From Micromonospora profundi (lineage in GTDB: Bacteria > Actinomycetota > Actinomycetes > Mycobacteriales > Micromonosporaceae), in assembly GCF_011927785.1 (NCBI RefSeq), contig NZ_JAATJK010000001.1, positions 2,418,001 to 2,482,000 on the forward strand: a DNA stretch of 64,000 bases. The letters run 5' to 3'. The stretch's first letter is position 1. Each line of letters opens with the position of its first letter. The notes beneath the pieces are model-generated. The model was not told the DNA's origin. It saw only the letters and a program-made list of their open reading frames with translations, and ran no database searches. Made by a program: the position numbers and the translations under genes. This document shows, in pieces, positions 37,069 through 46,327 of the stretch.

Positions 37069-38208
37069 GTGGAGTGGTCTATCGGACACTCACTGATAGT
37101 GATTCTGGCACTGTTGCTGGGCTTGGCCGCCGGATGGTTGCTGCGCGGCCGGCAGGGCGCGCAGTCCAACGGGCAGAGTCCGTCGATGGTGGACGGTGAC
37201 CCCGTCGCCGGCCTGGCCGTGGTGGCCCCTCCGGCGACACCGGCGACCATCGACGAGGATCGGGCGGCGGCGACCGTCGACCCCGCTCCGGTCGCTGTCG
37301 TCGACGGGCCTGCCCCCGTGGACACGGTCAGCGCACCGGCTGCGGTGACCACGTCGGACGAACCCGCCCCGGCGGACACCCCGAACACGTTCGACGTGGG
37401 CGACATGGCCCTCACCGAAGCCCCGCCGCCGGTCCCCGCCGCCGAGCCCGCCGACGCGGCGGACGTCCGCCCGGAGCCCACGGCGGAACCGATCGCGCCC
37501 GAGGAGCAGCCCGCCGAGCAGGCCGCCCCGGCGTCCGTCATCGCTCCCCGCGAGCCGGCGGACGACCTCCCGCTCACCGACGCCCCGCACGCCGAGGTCC
37601 CGCAGGCCAACACCTCGGAGGTTGACGCCCCGCAGGACGACACCTCGGAGGTTGACGCCCCGCAGGACGACACCTCACAGGCCGAGGTCCCGCAGGCCGA
37701 GGTCCCGCCGGCGGAGACCACCCTCGCCGACATCCCGCCGGCCGAGACCACGACCACCGACGCGCCTCCGGCCGAGACCACGGCGGCCGACGGCGCGTAC
37801 ACCGAGGACACCTCTGCCGCGACGGCGGCTGCCGTCGCCGCGGGCGTGTCGTCGGCGGACGCCCAGGCCACCGAGCCGGCGCGGGCCACGCCGCCGGTCC
37901 GACCGGCCGACGCCCCGCTGGCACAGTCGGCCGACGACAGCGCGCCGGACTCCACGGACGCCGGCCCGGCCGACGACTTCCGCCGGATCCAGGGCGTCGG
38001 GCCGAAGATGGCGGCGGCGTTGCAGACCGCCGGAGTACGCACCTACGGCCAGCTCGCCGAACTGGACGAGGCGGCCCTGCGGGACCTGATCCGGGCCGCC
38101 GGCCTGCGTGCCGCGCCCAGCCTGGCCACCTGGCCCCAGCAGGCGCGGGTGCTGGCCGGTGCCGCCGACGAGGCGGTCGCGGTGCTGCCCGGCGGCGACC
38201 AGGGCTGA
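37069..38208 (+). CDS. Membrane-anchored repeat protein with C-terminal helix-hairpin-helix domain
   Basis: A 379-residue protein. Residues 7-25 are one transmembrane helix followed by LLRGRQG, so the rest faces the cytoplasm by the positive-inside rule. Residues 35-310 are disordered and Ala/Pro/Asp/Glu/Thr-rich, with two perfect EVDAPQDDTS units and three PPAETT units. Residues 318-375 form a helix-hairpin-helix-like domain (RRIQGVGPKMAAALQTAGV, TYGQLAEL), of the kind that binds DNA or acts as a flap-nuclease-like HhH module. A membrane-tethered DNA-contacting role is possible but unproven. GGGAGG lies seven bases before the GTG. Confidence 0.8.
   Translation: MEWSIGHSLIVILALLLGLAAGWLLRGRQGAQSNGQSPSMVDGDPVAGLAVVAPPATPATIDEDRAAATVDPAPVAVVDGPAPVDTVSAPAAVTTSDEPAPADTPNTFDVGDMALTEAPPPVPAAEPADAADVRPEPTAEPIAPEEQPAEQAAPASVIAPREPADDLPLTDAPHAEVPQANTSEVDAPQDDTSEVDAPQDDTSQAEVPQAEVPPAETTLADIPPAETTTTDAPPAETTAADGAYTEDTSAATAAAVAAGVSSADAQATEPARATPPVRPADAPLAQSADDSAPDSTDAGPADDFRRIQGVGPKMAAALQTAGVRTYGQLAELDEAALRDLIRAAGLRAAPSLATWPQQARVLAGAADEAVAVLPGGDQG
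37618..37677 (+). repeat. Two 30-bp in-frame tandem repeats
   Basis: Two copies of a 30-bp unit that begins GAGGTTGACGCCCCGCAGG, identical to each other, encoding EVDAPQDDTS twice. Partial relatives continue on both sides. Such repeats are prone to copy-number change. Confidence 0.85.
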
Positions 38209-38217
38209 CGTTTCGAC

Positions 38218-38267
38218 ATCGAGCCCCTGGCCGGCGTTCCCACGGGGACGCCGGCCAGGGGCTCGAT
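38218..38267 (+). terminator. Perfect 20-bp hairpin
   Basis: ATCGAGCCCCTGGCCGGCGT and its exact complement around a 10-base loop, just after the helix-hairpin-helix gene. Confidence 0.8.
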
Positions 38268-38467
38268 CCTTGTCGGGCTGCCGTCCACGATCGGCTCGGT
38301 GGCCCTGAGCCGCCACACAACGGAGGAGCCCCTGAAGCCCAGGCGACGGGGCGGATCACCCCGGTCGAGGGAGAACATGGACGAGTCCGGGCGGCGCGGC
38401 CGGCTGCTCGCTAGCGTCGGTCGAGGTGGACCGCACGGTCCGCCGCGTCGGCACCGCAGGAGCGACC

Positions 38468-39673
38468 GTGTCCCTCTCCGCGTCGGAGCCCGGGCGACGC
38501 GGAGCCCGGGCGCCGGCACGCGACCCGGAGGCCTCGCGCCGGGTGACGCTGCTCGAACTCTTCTTCGACCTGGTGTACGTCGTCGCGCTCGCCCTCATCT
38601 CCCGTGGGCTCGTGCAGCAGCTCGACTGGCGCCAAGCCGCCCAGGCACTGGTCCTGCTGGCCGCTGTCTGGTGGACGTGGGCGATCACCACACTGGTCAC
38701 CGACCTGTACGACCCGGAACGCACCGAGATCAAAATGCTGATCAGCGCGGTGATGTTCGGCGCGCTGCTGATGACGACAGCGATCCCGGAGGCGTTCGGT
38801 GCCCGCGGGATCGTCTTCGCCGGCGCCTACGTGGCGATCCACCTCGGGCGCGGACTGTTCCTGATGCCCGCCGTACGGCACGAGCCGGAGTTCCAGCGCC
38901 GGGCGGCACGGATCGTCACCTGGTTCGCGGTGTCGGCGATACCCTGGATCGTCGGCGCGTTCGTCAGCGGTGACGCCCGGTTGGCCTGCTGGGCCCTCGC
39001 GCTCGCTATCGACTACGTGGGCTTCCGGCTCGCGTACCCGGTGCCCGGCCTCGGGGTGGTGCCGGAGGAGCAGCGCAACGTCACCGCCGAGCACCTGTCC
39101 GAGCGGTACCAGCAGTTCTTCATCATCGCCCTCGGCGACGCCATCCTGACCATCGGCACCATGTTCAGCCTGGCGCACTCCGAGTGGCAGAACATCGGCG
39201 CGTTCGCGGTGGCCTTCGCGACCACCCTGCTGCTGTGGCGGATCTACGTCCACAAGTCCGGCCAACTCCTGCCGCTCGCCATCCAGTCGGCCAGGTTGCC
39301 CAGCAGGTTCCTGCTGAGCGCGCCCTACACCCACCTGGTGATGATCGCCGGAGTGGTGACCACGGCCTCCGGGTTCGAACTGCTGCTGCACGAACATCCC
39401 GGCCGCGTACCACCGGCGTGGGTGGCGGTGATCCTCGGCGGTCCGGCGCTGTTCCTGGTCGGCCGGGCCGCCTTCGAGTACGAGGTGTTCAGCCGGGTGT
39501 CGTGGTCCCGGCCGGGCGGTGTGCTGGCGCTGCTGACCATCGCGTCAGGGGCGCTGTTCCTGCCGTCGTTCTTCGCCTCCCTCGGCGCGATGCTGGTGCT
39601 GGCCGGCGTTGCCTACGCTGACTACCGCCGCAGTCTGGGTAGACCTCCGGAGGCGCCTGCGCCACCGCACTGA
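38468..39673 (+). CDS. Low-temperature-requirement A (LtrA) family membrane protein
   Basis: A 401-residue protein with about ten to twelve hydrophobic helices. The N-terminal VTLLELFFDLVYVVAL is the LtrA hallmark, with WWTWAITTLVTDLYDPE and ERYQQFFIIALGDAIL also conserved. LtrA was found as a Listeria cold-growth gene; its biochemical role is unknown. The GTG is chosen because GCAGGAG lies five bases upstream; an earlier GTG 42 bases away lacks such a site. It converges with a YrdC-like gene. Confidence 0.88.
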   Translation: MSLSASEPGRRGARAPARDPEASRRVTLLELFFDLVYVVALALISRGLVQQLDWRQAAQALVLLAAVWWTWAITTLVTDLYDPERTEIKMLISAVMFGALLMTTAIPEAFGARGIVFAGAYVAIHLGRGLFLMPAVRHEPEFQRRAARIVTWFAVSAIPWIVGAFVSGDARLACWALALAIDYVGFRLAYPVPGLGVVPEEQRNVTAEHLSERYQQFFIIALGDAILTIGTMFSLAHSEWQNIGAFAVAFATTLLLWRIYVHKSGQLLPLAIQSARLPSRFLLSAPYTHLVMIAGVVTTASGFELLLHEHPGRVPPAWVAVILGGPALFLVGRAAFEYEVFSRVSWSRPGGVLALLTIASGALFLPSFFASLGAMLVLAGVAYADYRRSLGRPPEAPAPPH

Positions 39674-39699
39674 TGCGGGGTCCGCGCCACCGGACCCGC

Positions 39700-40527
39700 T
39701 CACACCAGGGCACCCGCGTACTCCCGGACCCGCAGCCGTTGCCCGGCGGTGTCGCCGAGGCGGACCTGAAGGCCCAGCGGCGCGGCCGCCCGGCGTACGT
39801 CGTCCAGATGCAGCGAGCCGTGCCGGTCCACGGTGAGCACCGGCGGTTCCTCCAGTTCGCCTTCCGGCGCGTGGAAGGAGAGCAGGGTCACCGAGGTGGT
39901 GCGGTAGCCGGGGTAGGCGGCGCGGGCCGCCGCCTCGTCGCGGTGCACGAGAACCACCAGGTCGGTCAGGTGGGCGAAGTCGGCGGCGAGCGCCCCGGAC
40001 TTCCAGTGCGCCGGCTCGTCGGGCAGGCCGGTGCGGTGCCGGGACCGGTTCGCCGAGGTGATGTAGAGGTGATCCGATCCGGTCTCGGCGAGCGCCCGCT
40101 CGAAGAAGGCGTTCGACGGGCAGGTCAGCCCGGGCGCGATGACCTGGGTGGTGCGCAGCCCACTGTCGACCTGGGTCAGGTGCTCGGGCAGCCGGTCGGC
40201 GGCCGGGCCCCGGAAGCCGAATGGCCCGGCGCCGTAGAGGGCGTCCATCAGGGCCAGCACCCGCCCGGCCGGCAACCGGGGCGAGACCCGCGACCAGTCG
40301 AACATCGCCGGGATGCGGCAGACGCCTGTGGTGATGCTGCCTACCTGGTCGATCGGGCGGCCCTTGGCCAGGTTGACCAGACGCACGGTGGCGGCGTCCG
40401 GACGGCTGACGATGGCGTAGAAGTTGGCGAACGCCACCGCGACGACCGCGCCACCTGCCAGCGCGCGGGCGGCGACCGCGACGTCCTCGGGGCGGTCGAT
40501 GTAGAGGGGCGGTGTCCGGGCGTCCAT
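39700..40527 (-). CDS. Sua5/YciO/YrdC-family protein
   Basis: A 275-residue protein of the YrdC fold, which in TsaC/Sua5 makes threonylcarbamoyl-AMP for the t6A modification of tRNA. VVAVAFANFYAIVSRPDAATV, the KGRPIDQVGS loop, CPSNAFF and YITSANRSRH match the family in outline, but NFYAI replaces the usual TDTVYGL, and the protein extends past the minimal 190 residues. It may be a diverged paralogue, so the tRNA role is not assured. GAGGAGG precedes the ATG. Confidence 0.72.
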   Translation of the reverse strand: MDARTPPLYIDRPEDVAVAARALAGGAVVAVAFANFYAIVSRPDAATVRLVNLAKGRPIDQVGSITTGVCRIPAMFDWSRVSPRLPAGRVLALMDALYGAGPFGFRGPAADRLPEHLTQVDSGLRTTQVIAPGLTCPSNAFFERALAETGSDHLYITSANRSRHRTGLPDEPAHWKSGALAADFAHLTDLVVLVHRDEAAARAAYPGYRTTSVTLLSFHAPEGELEEPPVLTVDRHGSLHLDDVRRAAAPLGLQVRLGDTAGQRLRVREYAGALV

Positions 40528-40778
40528 GAGTCCTCCTCGGCGGGGCCTCACGCAGTTCTACGTCCGGCAGCCCGCGCGGCGGCGGGAACGGTCGGCGATC
40601 CGATAGCCGCCGGTCGGTACGTGGTGCGGGTGGCCGATGCCGGTGCGGTACCGACGGGCCACTGACATCAGCCGGACGGACGACCCGCCGGGGTCGCGGG
40701 CGACCGCCGTTAGCCGCGCGACCCGATTGGGTACAACCGGTGCACCTCAGATCCACCACATTCCTTCAGGAGGCAGCG

Positions 40779-40985
40779 ATGCGCGGCACCTCGATACTCG
40801 GAGTTCTCGTCGTGATCTGGTTGGTGATCGGCGCTGTCGCCGCGGGCCAGCGGGGTTACTACAGCGGAGACGACACCAACTGCGCCGAGGCCGGCACCAT
40901 CCTGGTCACCATCGTGGCCGGGCCCTTGAACTACATCGGCGCCAACCCCAAGGTCGACTGCAAGCTGCCCGAACCGTCCAAGTAG
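40779..40985 (+). CDS. Small conserved membrane protein
   Basis: A 68-residue protein with one N-terminal hydrophobic helix (about residues 5-22, LGVLVVIWLVIGAVAAGQ) and a second near residues 40-53. Two Cys (in NCAEAG and DCKLPEP) lie outside the first helix and could pair. CAGGAGG stands eight bases before the ATG. Similar small proteins are common in actinomycetes; function is unknown. Two hairpins follow. Confidence 0.78.
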   Translation: MRGTSILGVLVVIWLVIGAVAAGQRGYYSGDDTNCAEAGTILVTIVAGPLNYIGANPKVDCKLPEPSK

Positions 40986-41000
40986 GACACCGAGCACCAC

Positions 41001-41031
41001 CGGCCCGCACCCCTGCGAAGGGCGCGGGCCG
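41001..41031 (+). terminator. Hairpin with short T-run
   Basis: CGGCCCGC/GCGGGCCG stem followed by TTT, 15 bases past the small membrane protein gene. Confidence 0.65.
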
Positions 41032-41036
41032 TTTGC

Positions 41037-41072
41037 TGCCGCCCGGACGAGCGAGGGCTCGTCCGGGCGGCA
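41037..41072. terminator. Perfect 16-bp hairpin
   Basis: TGCCGCCCGGACGAGC and its exact complement around GAGG. It directly follows the previous hairpin and precedes the end of the convergent beta-helix gene, so it probably terminates the leftward transcript. Confidence 0.75.
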
Positions 41073-41108
41073 GGCGGTGTTCGCGGGATGGTCGTCTGGG
41101 CTTGACGC

Positions 41109-42620
41109 TCAGCGGAAGCAGCGTGCGATCGGCACCGCGCTACCGTCGCAGTTCGTCGGCTCGTTCTCGACGACAACGCTCTCGTCGTCGATCTTGACCT
41201 GGGCGTGCTGGGCGAAGATGCCGCCCGGCTTCACGGTGGCGGCGTTGTGTGTGACCTTCGTGGTGTAGAGCGCCAACGAGCCCGCCGTGGCGTAGATGCC
41301 GCCGCCCTTGGACGCCGCGCCGACCGCCTCGTTGCCGGTGACGTCGCTGCCGCGTACCAGCAGGTTGGACTTCTCGGCGTAGATGCCGGCGCCGAGACCG
41401 TGGGTGGTGTTGCCGTCGACCACGCTGTCGTCGAGCGGCAGCAGACCCTTGACGGTGGAGATGCCGCCGCCGTTGATGGTGGAGGTGTTGCCGCGGATGG
41501 TCATCTTGCGCATCACCAGCACCGCGTCGGAGTTGGCGGCACCGCCACCGATCTGCGCTGTGTTGTTCAGCAGCTCGGTGTCGGAGACCTTGGTCCGGGC
41601 CGAGAAGCTGGCCATGCCGCCGCCCTGCGCGGCGCTGTTCTGCGTGAAGCTGACGCTCTCCACCTCGGCCGCGCCTCGGTAGTTGCCGAGCCCGCCGCCG
41701 TAGCCGTTGGCGCTGTTGTTACGGAACTCGGAACGCTTCAACGTCAGCACACCGCCGTTGAGCAGGCCCCCGCCCTTGCCCGCGGCGCCGGAGGCGCTGT
41801 TGCCGATGAACGTTGAGTCGGTGACCACCAGGTTGCCGTCGTTGAAGATGCCACCGCCGCCGCCCTCTGGCGACAGCGACGTGCTGTGGGTGACGGTGAC
41901 GCGGTCCACGACGGCTGTCGCGCCGTGCACCACGTGCACGCTGCCACCCTCGATGGCGGAGCGACCGTTGTGCAGCGTGACGTCGCGCAGGGTCAGCTCG
42001 CCGCCGTCGCGGACTGTGAAGAAGCGGAAGGGCGCGGCCTGGGCGTCGCGGGCGATGGTGGCACCGACGCCGTCCACGGTGATGGGCTGGTAGATCACCG
42101 GCAGGCCGGCCGTGTCGTCGGCCGGGTTGTGCGGCGGCGCCTCGGCGTCACCGGGGGTCTCGGCGGCGTCGGCGGCCTCGCGCGCGTCGCGGATCCCGCC
42201 GTCGTACTGGTCCGTCTCGTGGAACGCCTCGCTGAGGACGTAGCGGCACCGGGGCGCGAGCCGCAGCTCGCCGCCGCCCTGCGCGTTGGCCGTCACCAGG
42301 GCCGCCACCAGCTTCGCGGAGTCGCAGGGCACCTCGACCACACCGCGCTTGCCGGTGCCGGGGGTGTTCCGTGGGGCCCGCCCGGCGTCGTCCCGGTCCC
42401 GCTCCCGCTCCGGCCGGTCGCCGGGCCGCCGGTCGTCGTCGCTGGCCGCGGTGCTGAGCTTGGCCAGGCCCGGGAGCGAGAGGTCGCGGTCGGCCGCCGC
42501 GGCGACGCCCGCCACGCCGGCCGCCCCCACCACCAGGCTCCCGGCCAGGAAGCCGCCGGCTAAGAACCATCGGGATCGCCGTCTGGGGCGTGCCGGGTCT
42601 CCTCCTCGGTACGTGGACAT
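41109..42620 (-). CDS. Exported right-handed beta-helix protein with Pmp-like GGGI/F-N repeats
   Basis: A 503-residue protein. A basic N-terminus and hydrophobic helix (residues 18-42, ending VAAAAD) act as a signal or anchor. A disordered Asp/Arg-rich stretch follows, then a beta helix from about residue 170 with repeated GGGI/GGGL...N coils (GGGGGIFNDGN, GGGLLNGG, GGGLGNYRG, GGGMASFS, GGGAANSD, GGGISTVKG, GGGIYATAG), the pattern of chlamydial Pmp-like adhesins. A CDGSAVPIARCF tail may form a disulphide. GGAAGG lies upstream of the ATG. Likely surface adhesin or polysaccharide binder; function unknown. Confidence 0.82.
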   Translation of the reverse strand: MSTYRGGDPARPRRRSRWFLAGGFLAGSLVVGAAGVAGVAAAADRDLSLPGLAKLSTAASDDDRRPGDRPERERDRDDAGRAPRNTPGTGKRGVVEVPCDSAKLVAALVTANAQGGGELRLAPRCRYVLSEAFHETDQYDGGIRDAREAADAAETPGDAEAPPHNPADDTAGLPVIYQPITVDGVGATIARDAQAAPFRFFTVRDGGELTLRDVTLHNGRSAIEGGSVHVVHGATAVVDRVTVTHSTSLSPEGGGGGIFNDGNLVVTDSTFIGNSASGAAGKGGGLLNGGVLTLKRSEFRNNSANGYGGGLGNYRGAAEVESVSFTQNSAAQGGGMASFSARTKVSDTELLNNTAQIGGGAANSDAVLVMRKMTIRGNTSTINGGGISTVKGLLPLDDSVVDGNTTHGLGAGIYAEKSNLLVRGSDVTGNEAVGAASKGGGIYATAGSLALYTTKVTHNAATVKPGGIFAQHAQVKIDDESVVVENEPTNCDGSAVPIARCFR

Positions 42621-42791
42621 CGTGGTGCCTGCCTTCCTGACTGCTCAACGTGACCGCGCGCCGATCCGGGCGCGGGGTGCTCGACGTGCCGCCGACCACC
42701 AAAGGTCACGATAGGGCTGCAATACGGACAGGAAGGTGTGAACGTGAATAACGCTGCCATTCATCTTTTACATCATCAGATGGTGCGCGCC

Positions 42792-44888
42792 TCACCCCCC
42801 GACGTGGATGCCCGGTCGTCGCAACGGATCCGGCTCGGTACGGCGGAGGATCTCCCGTACGACGGGCGGGGTGTCGCCCCGGCCGAGGATCAGGTACCGC
42901 AGCAGGTGCGCGAGCGGTCTCCCCTCCGACCACTCGAAGTGCGCGTGCGGCCGGACCCCTGTGGCGTCGCGCATCGCCAGCAGGATCGCCGCTATCGCGT
43001 TCGGCGCGGCGGAACTGCTTGCCCTCAGCACCCGGAACCCGCCCACCTCGATCCCGCGCACCTCCAGCACCTGGCTGAACTCCGACGGGTCCCCCACGTC
43101 GATCTCCAGGAACAGCACGTCGGCGGCCCCCGGCACCGGGTTGATCCCCCGCTGCCCGCGCTCCTTGATCGTGTACTCCTTCAGCGAGCCCGTCTGCCGC
43201 TTGTTCGCGATCAGATGCAGCTGTCCGTCGTGCGCCAACGACTCGGTGATGAAGCGGCGGGCCGGCTCGTCGAAATCGATCCGTTCGGCGCGCAGTTCGG
43301 TGGTGCGGGTGACCCGGGAGACCAGCGACACCGCGATGATGCCGAGGATGAACAGCGCCGAGATGGTGATCCCGTCCGGCTTCTCGAAGACGTTCTCGAT
43401 CAGCGCGTACAGCAGAACCAGGCTCAGCACGCTGAAGCCGACGGCAGCGCCACGCTGGCGGCGGCGGACCGCCGAGATGCTCACCGCCACCGCACCGGAG
43501 ACCATCATCGCCAGGATGCCCGTCGCGTACGCGCCGGCCTGGGCGTTCACGTCGGCCCGGAAGGCGATCGTGATGGCGACGCTGACCACGGTGTAGACGA
43601 TCACCACTGGTCGCACCGCCCGCGCCCACTCCGGGGCCATGCCGTACGAGGGCAGGTACCGCGGCACGATGTTGATCAGCCCGGCCATCGCGGAGGCGCC
43701 CGCGAACCACAGGATGAACACGCTGCTCACGTCATAGACAGTGCCGAACACCTCGCCCAGATAGGTGTGTGCCAGGAAGGCCAGCGCCCTACCGTTCGCG
43801 CCGCCGCCCGGGCGGAACTCCTCGGCCGGGATGAGCGCTGTGGTCACGAACGTCGTCGAGATCAGGTAGACCGACATGATCAGCGCGGCGGTGGTGAGCA
43901 GCCGCCGGGTGTTGCGGATCCGGGCCGCCAGGCGGGCCTGCCGATCCGGCCCGTCGGCCGCCACCAGGGGCATCATGCTGACCCCGGTCTCGAACCCGGA
44001 CAGCCCCAGCACCAGCAACGGGAACGCCAGCACCGCGGTGACAAGCACCTCGCCCGGGCCGGCGCCGCCCTCGGTCAACGCGGCAGTCCAGTCCGACACG
44101 ATTGTCGGATCGGCGACAATCCGCGACACCGCGACCACCACGATCACCGCGTTGAGCAGCAAGAACACCGCCACCAACGGGATGGCCACCACCACCGCCT
44201 CGCGGAACCCGAGAAGGAACACCCCGCCGAGGACGAGCAGCAGCACGACAGTGACCACGACCGGGACCACGGGGTCGTGCATGCTGTCCGGCAGGTACGG
44301 ATTCTCCAGCAGGTGCACTGTCGCGTCGGCCGACGACAGCGTGATCGTGATGATCCACGAGGTGGCCACGAACCCCAGCAGCACCAGCACGAAGATCTTG
44401 CCCCGCCAGAACGGCAGCAACCGCTCCAGCATCGCCACCGAGCCCTGCCCGTGCGGGCTCTCCTGGGCCACCCGGCGGTACATCGGCAACATGCCGAACA
44501 GGGTCAGCGCGACGATCAGCAGGGTCGCCAGTGGGGACAGCGCACCGGCCGCCACCGCCGCGATGCCCGGCAGGTACGACAGGGTGGAGAAGTAGTCCAC
44601 GCCGGTCAGGCACATCACCTGCCACCACGCGTGCCTGCGGTTCTGCCCCTCGGCCGTCTCCGGGCCGGGCGGCTGCACCCGGTGTTCGAAGAGCCACCGG
44701 CGCAGCGGACTCGTCGGCGGCCCCGGCCGGGCCGGGCTGGCGACCCGCTCGGGCACCACGACACCGCTGCGACCGCCCCGGTGCGGGCGGGCCGGGTCGC
44801 GGGCGGCGCGCAGCGCCGGATCCGGTCCGGTCGGTGTGTGGCGGCGGCCGCTCCAGCGTCGCGGCCTCGCCCGGTGCTCGTCAGCCAT
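42792..44888 (-). CDS. APC-superfamily permease with cytosolic C-terminal domain
   Basis: A 698-residue transporter. The N-terminal 85 residues are basic and disordered; twelve hydrophobic helices run from about residue 90 to 530 ([20 protein letters not shown] at the first), then a 165-residue soluble domain ([40 protein letters not shown]). APC proteins carry amino acids, polyamines or, in KimA-type members, potassium; the substrate cannot be assigned. The ATG has AGGGTGGGA upstream; a GTG four codons earlier is the alternative. A 538-base region with no gene lies upstream. Confidence 0.85.
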   Translation of the reverse strand: MADEHRARPRRWSGRRHTPTGPDPALRAARDPARPHRGGRSGVVVPERVASPARPGPPTSPLRRWLFEHRVQPPGPETAEGQNRRHAWWQVMCLTGVDYFSTLSYLPGIAAVAAGALSPLATLLIVALTLFGMLPMYRRVAQESPHGQGSVAMLERLLPFWRGKIFVLVLLGFVATSWIITITLSSADATVHLLENPYLPDSMHDPVVPVVVTVVLLLVLGGVFLLGFREAVVVAIPLVAVFLLLNAVIVVVAVSRIVADPTIVSDWTAALTEGGAGPGEVLVTAVLAFPLLVLGLSGFETGVSMMPLVAADGPDRQARLAARIRNTRRLLTTAALIMSVYLISTTFVTTALIPAEEFRPGGGANGRALAFLAHTYLGEVFGTVYDVSSVFILWFAGASAMAGLINIVPRYLPSYGMAPEWARAVRPVVIVYTVVSVAITIAFRADVNAQAGAYATGILAMMVSGAVAVSISAVRRRQRGAAVGFSVLSLVLLYALIENVFEKPDGITISALFILGIIAVSLVSRVTRTTELRAERIDFDEPARRFITESLAHDGQLHLIANKRQTGSLKEYTIKERGQRGINPVPGAADVLFLEIDVGDPSEFSQVLEVRGIEVGGFRVLRASSSAAPNAIAAILLAMRDATGVRPHAHFEWSEGRPLAHLLRYLILGRGDTPPVVREILRRTEPDPLRRPGIHVGG

Positions 44889-45426
44889 CGCCCGTCCCAC
44901 CCTCGCAGGTTCTGATCCGACGGTAGGTGGTCGCCCACGACCCGAGCGGCGGAACCGGGGACGTGGATGACCTGCTCAGGGGTGGTCCGGTCCGCTTGGC
45001 AACCGGCTCGGCGCGGGTGGGCCGACAGCGGTCACCGCTGACGCCGTACGCCGGTCAACGCGCACCCGGCCGGGCAGCGGGTCGCGGCACCGGGTCACCC
45101 GGCCGCAACGGGCCGGGTCGCGCACGGCGGGGTCGGGAGGGCCGAGGTCGGGCGGCGGGCCGGCGCCGGGCCAGGACGGTCATGGCGCGGGCGTACCCCG
45201 TACCGGCCCGCCGACACCCTCGGAATTCCCGCCGCTCCCCCAACCGCCGGCCGGCACCCCCCGAGCCGGCCGACGGCGGCAGACGGTCGACACCCCCCGG
45301 AGCCGACCGGCCGCCTCCCCGACGCGGCCGTCAGACGGCCACACGGGGTGGGTGGAACGTGCGGGACGTGTCCCCGCGCTCCGCCGCCCCACCACCGGGC
45401 AGAGCGCGGGGACCCCCCGTCCCCGG
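44889..45426. other. 538-base region without a convincing gene
   Basis: Extremely GC-rich sequence between the APC transporter start and the end of the DUF5995 gene, both leftward. Open frames on each strand are Arg/Pro/Gly-rich with no family resemblance. It holds a 12-bp hairpin near its right end and presumably the transporter promoter, which I could not pinpoint. Confidence 0.55.
45370..45423 (-). terminator. Hairpin after DUF5995 gene
   Basis: GTCCCCGCGCTC and its exact complement around a 30-base loop, just beyond the leftward DUF5995 stop. The long loop lowers confidence. Confidence 0.5.
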
Positions 45427-46197
45427 CTATTGCAGAAACGCCCCCAGGGGCGAGAGCAGCAGCCGGCCGAGCGCGGCGGCGTTCTTGTCCAACCGTCTGC
45501 GCTCACTCTCGTGGGCGGCCGGATCGTGCCGGCACCGCCAGATCTTCTGTGCGTTGCGCCAGGCGACATCGCGGGTGTACTCGACCAGTTCCCCCTGGTA
45601 CCAGTCGTCGATGTCGCCGTTGAGCATGTCGATGAGCAGTTGCCACTGCTCCAGATAGCCGCGACGCAGACCGGGGATCTTGTCCGCGAAGATGTTGTTG
45701 ATTTCGAGGTAGTCGTGGTGCTGGTCGCTGCCGTCGACAGGCTCCGACTCCAGGTGGTCGAACGTGGTCACCAGCGCGAACGGCAGGTCGAAGTTGATGT
45801 GCGCGTTCACCCCGGCCGCCGCCGACGGCAACGGTCGGGCGTCCGGCCCGCGCATGCGCTCGAAGAGACACGACCACGCCTTCGGGGTGCCGGGGCTGGA
45901 GTCGGTCCACAACCGCAACGCGTCGAAGTAGCGGGCGGCGAACTCGACGTCCAGCCGCGCGAGGAACACCGGGTCGATGAAACGGTCGTCGTACAGGCCG
46001 TCGAGCACGCTGCTCGTGATCGTCAGGTAGAGCTTGTTGAAGTCCGCAAGCGGGCAGCTCTCCTCCAACGGCGGCAGCCGCACCAGCATGTCCTGGAGTT
46101 TGGTGAGGTGATCGACCACCGCTGGCACGTCCGCGGGGTGATCGGCGAGCAGGTCGACGATGTCCCCGTGGACAGGTCCCCAGACCGGTTCGGTCAT
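45427..46197 (-). CDS. DUF5995-family protein
   Basis: A 256-residue, mostly helical cytoplasmic protein. The NAHINFDLPFAL motif in the middle and FNKLYLTIT near residue 70 match the DUF5995 family, with His/Asp residues that could bind metal. Function is unknown. GGAGGAG lies immediately before the ATG, which is preferred over a start 21 codons upstream. Expressed alone, between the APC transporter and the LuxR-family regulator, both also leftward. Confidence 0.78.
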   Translation of the reverse strand: MTEPVWGPVHGDIVDLLADHPADVPAVVDHLTKLQDMLVRLPPLEESCPLADFNKLYLTITSSVLDGLYDDRFIDPVFLARLDVEFAARYFDALRLWTDSSPGTPKAWSCLFERMRGPDARPLPSAAAGVNAHINFDLPFALVTTFDHLESEPVDGSDQHHDYLEINNIFADKIPGLRRGYLEQWQLLIDMLNGDIDDWYQGELVEYTRDVAWRNAQKIWRCRHDPAAHESERRRLDKNAAALGRLLLSPLGAFLQ

Positions 46198-46327
46198 CTC
46201 TCCTCCATGCTGGTTCACGGCCGTACCGCCGTCGACGGGGCTCAGCCTCTCAACAGGCACCCACCCTCGGAATCAGTAAAACGACGTATCCGGCGCGCAC
46301 AGGCGCCGCGCGGACTACGTACGTCGG

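Noticed and set aside
44889..45100. c-di-AMP (ydaO) riboswitch ahead of the APC transporter
   Set aside because: Considered because KimA-type potassium transporters can carry it; no conserved aptamer blocks seen.
44927..45658. Rightward open frame in the gap next to the APC transporter
   Set aside because: Arg/Pro/Gly-rich, overlaps the DUF5995 gene, and has no recognisable motif or ribosome site.
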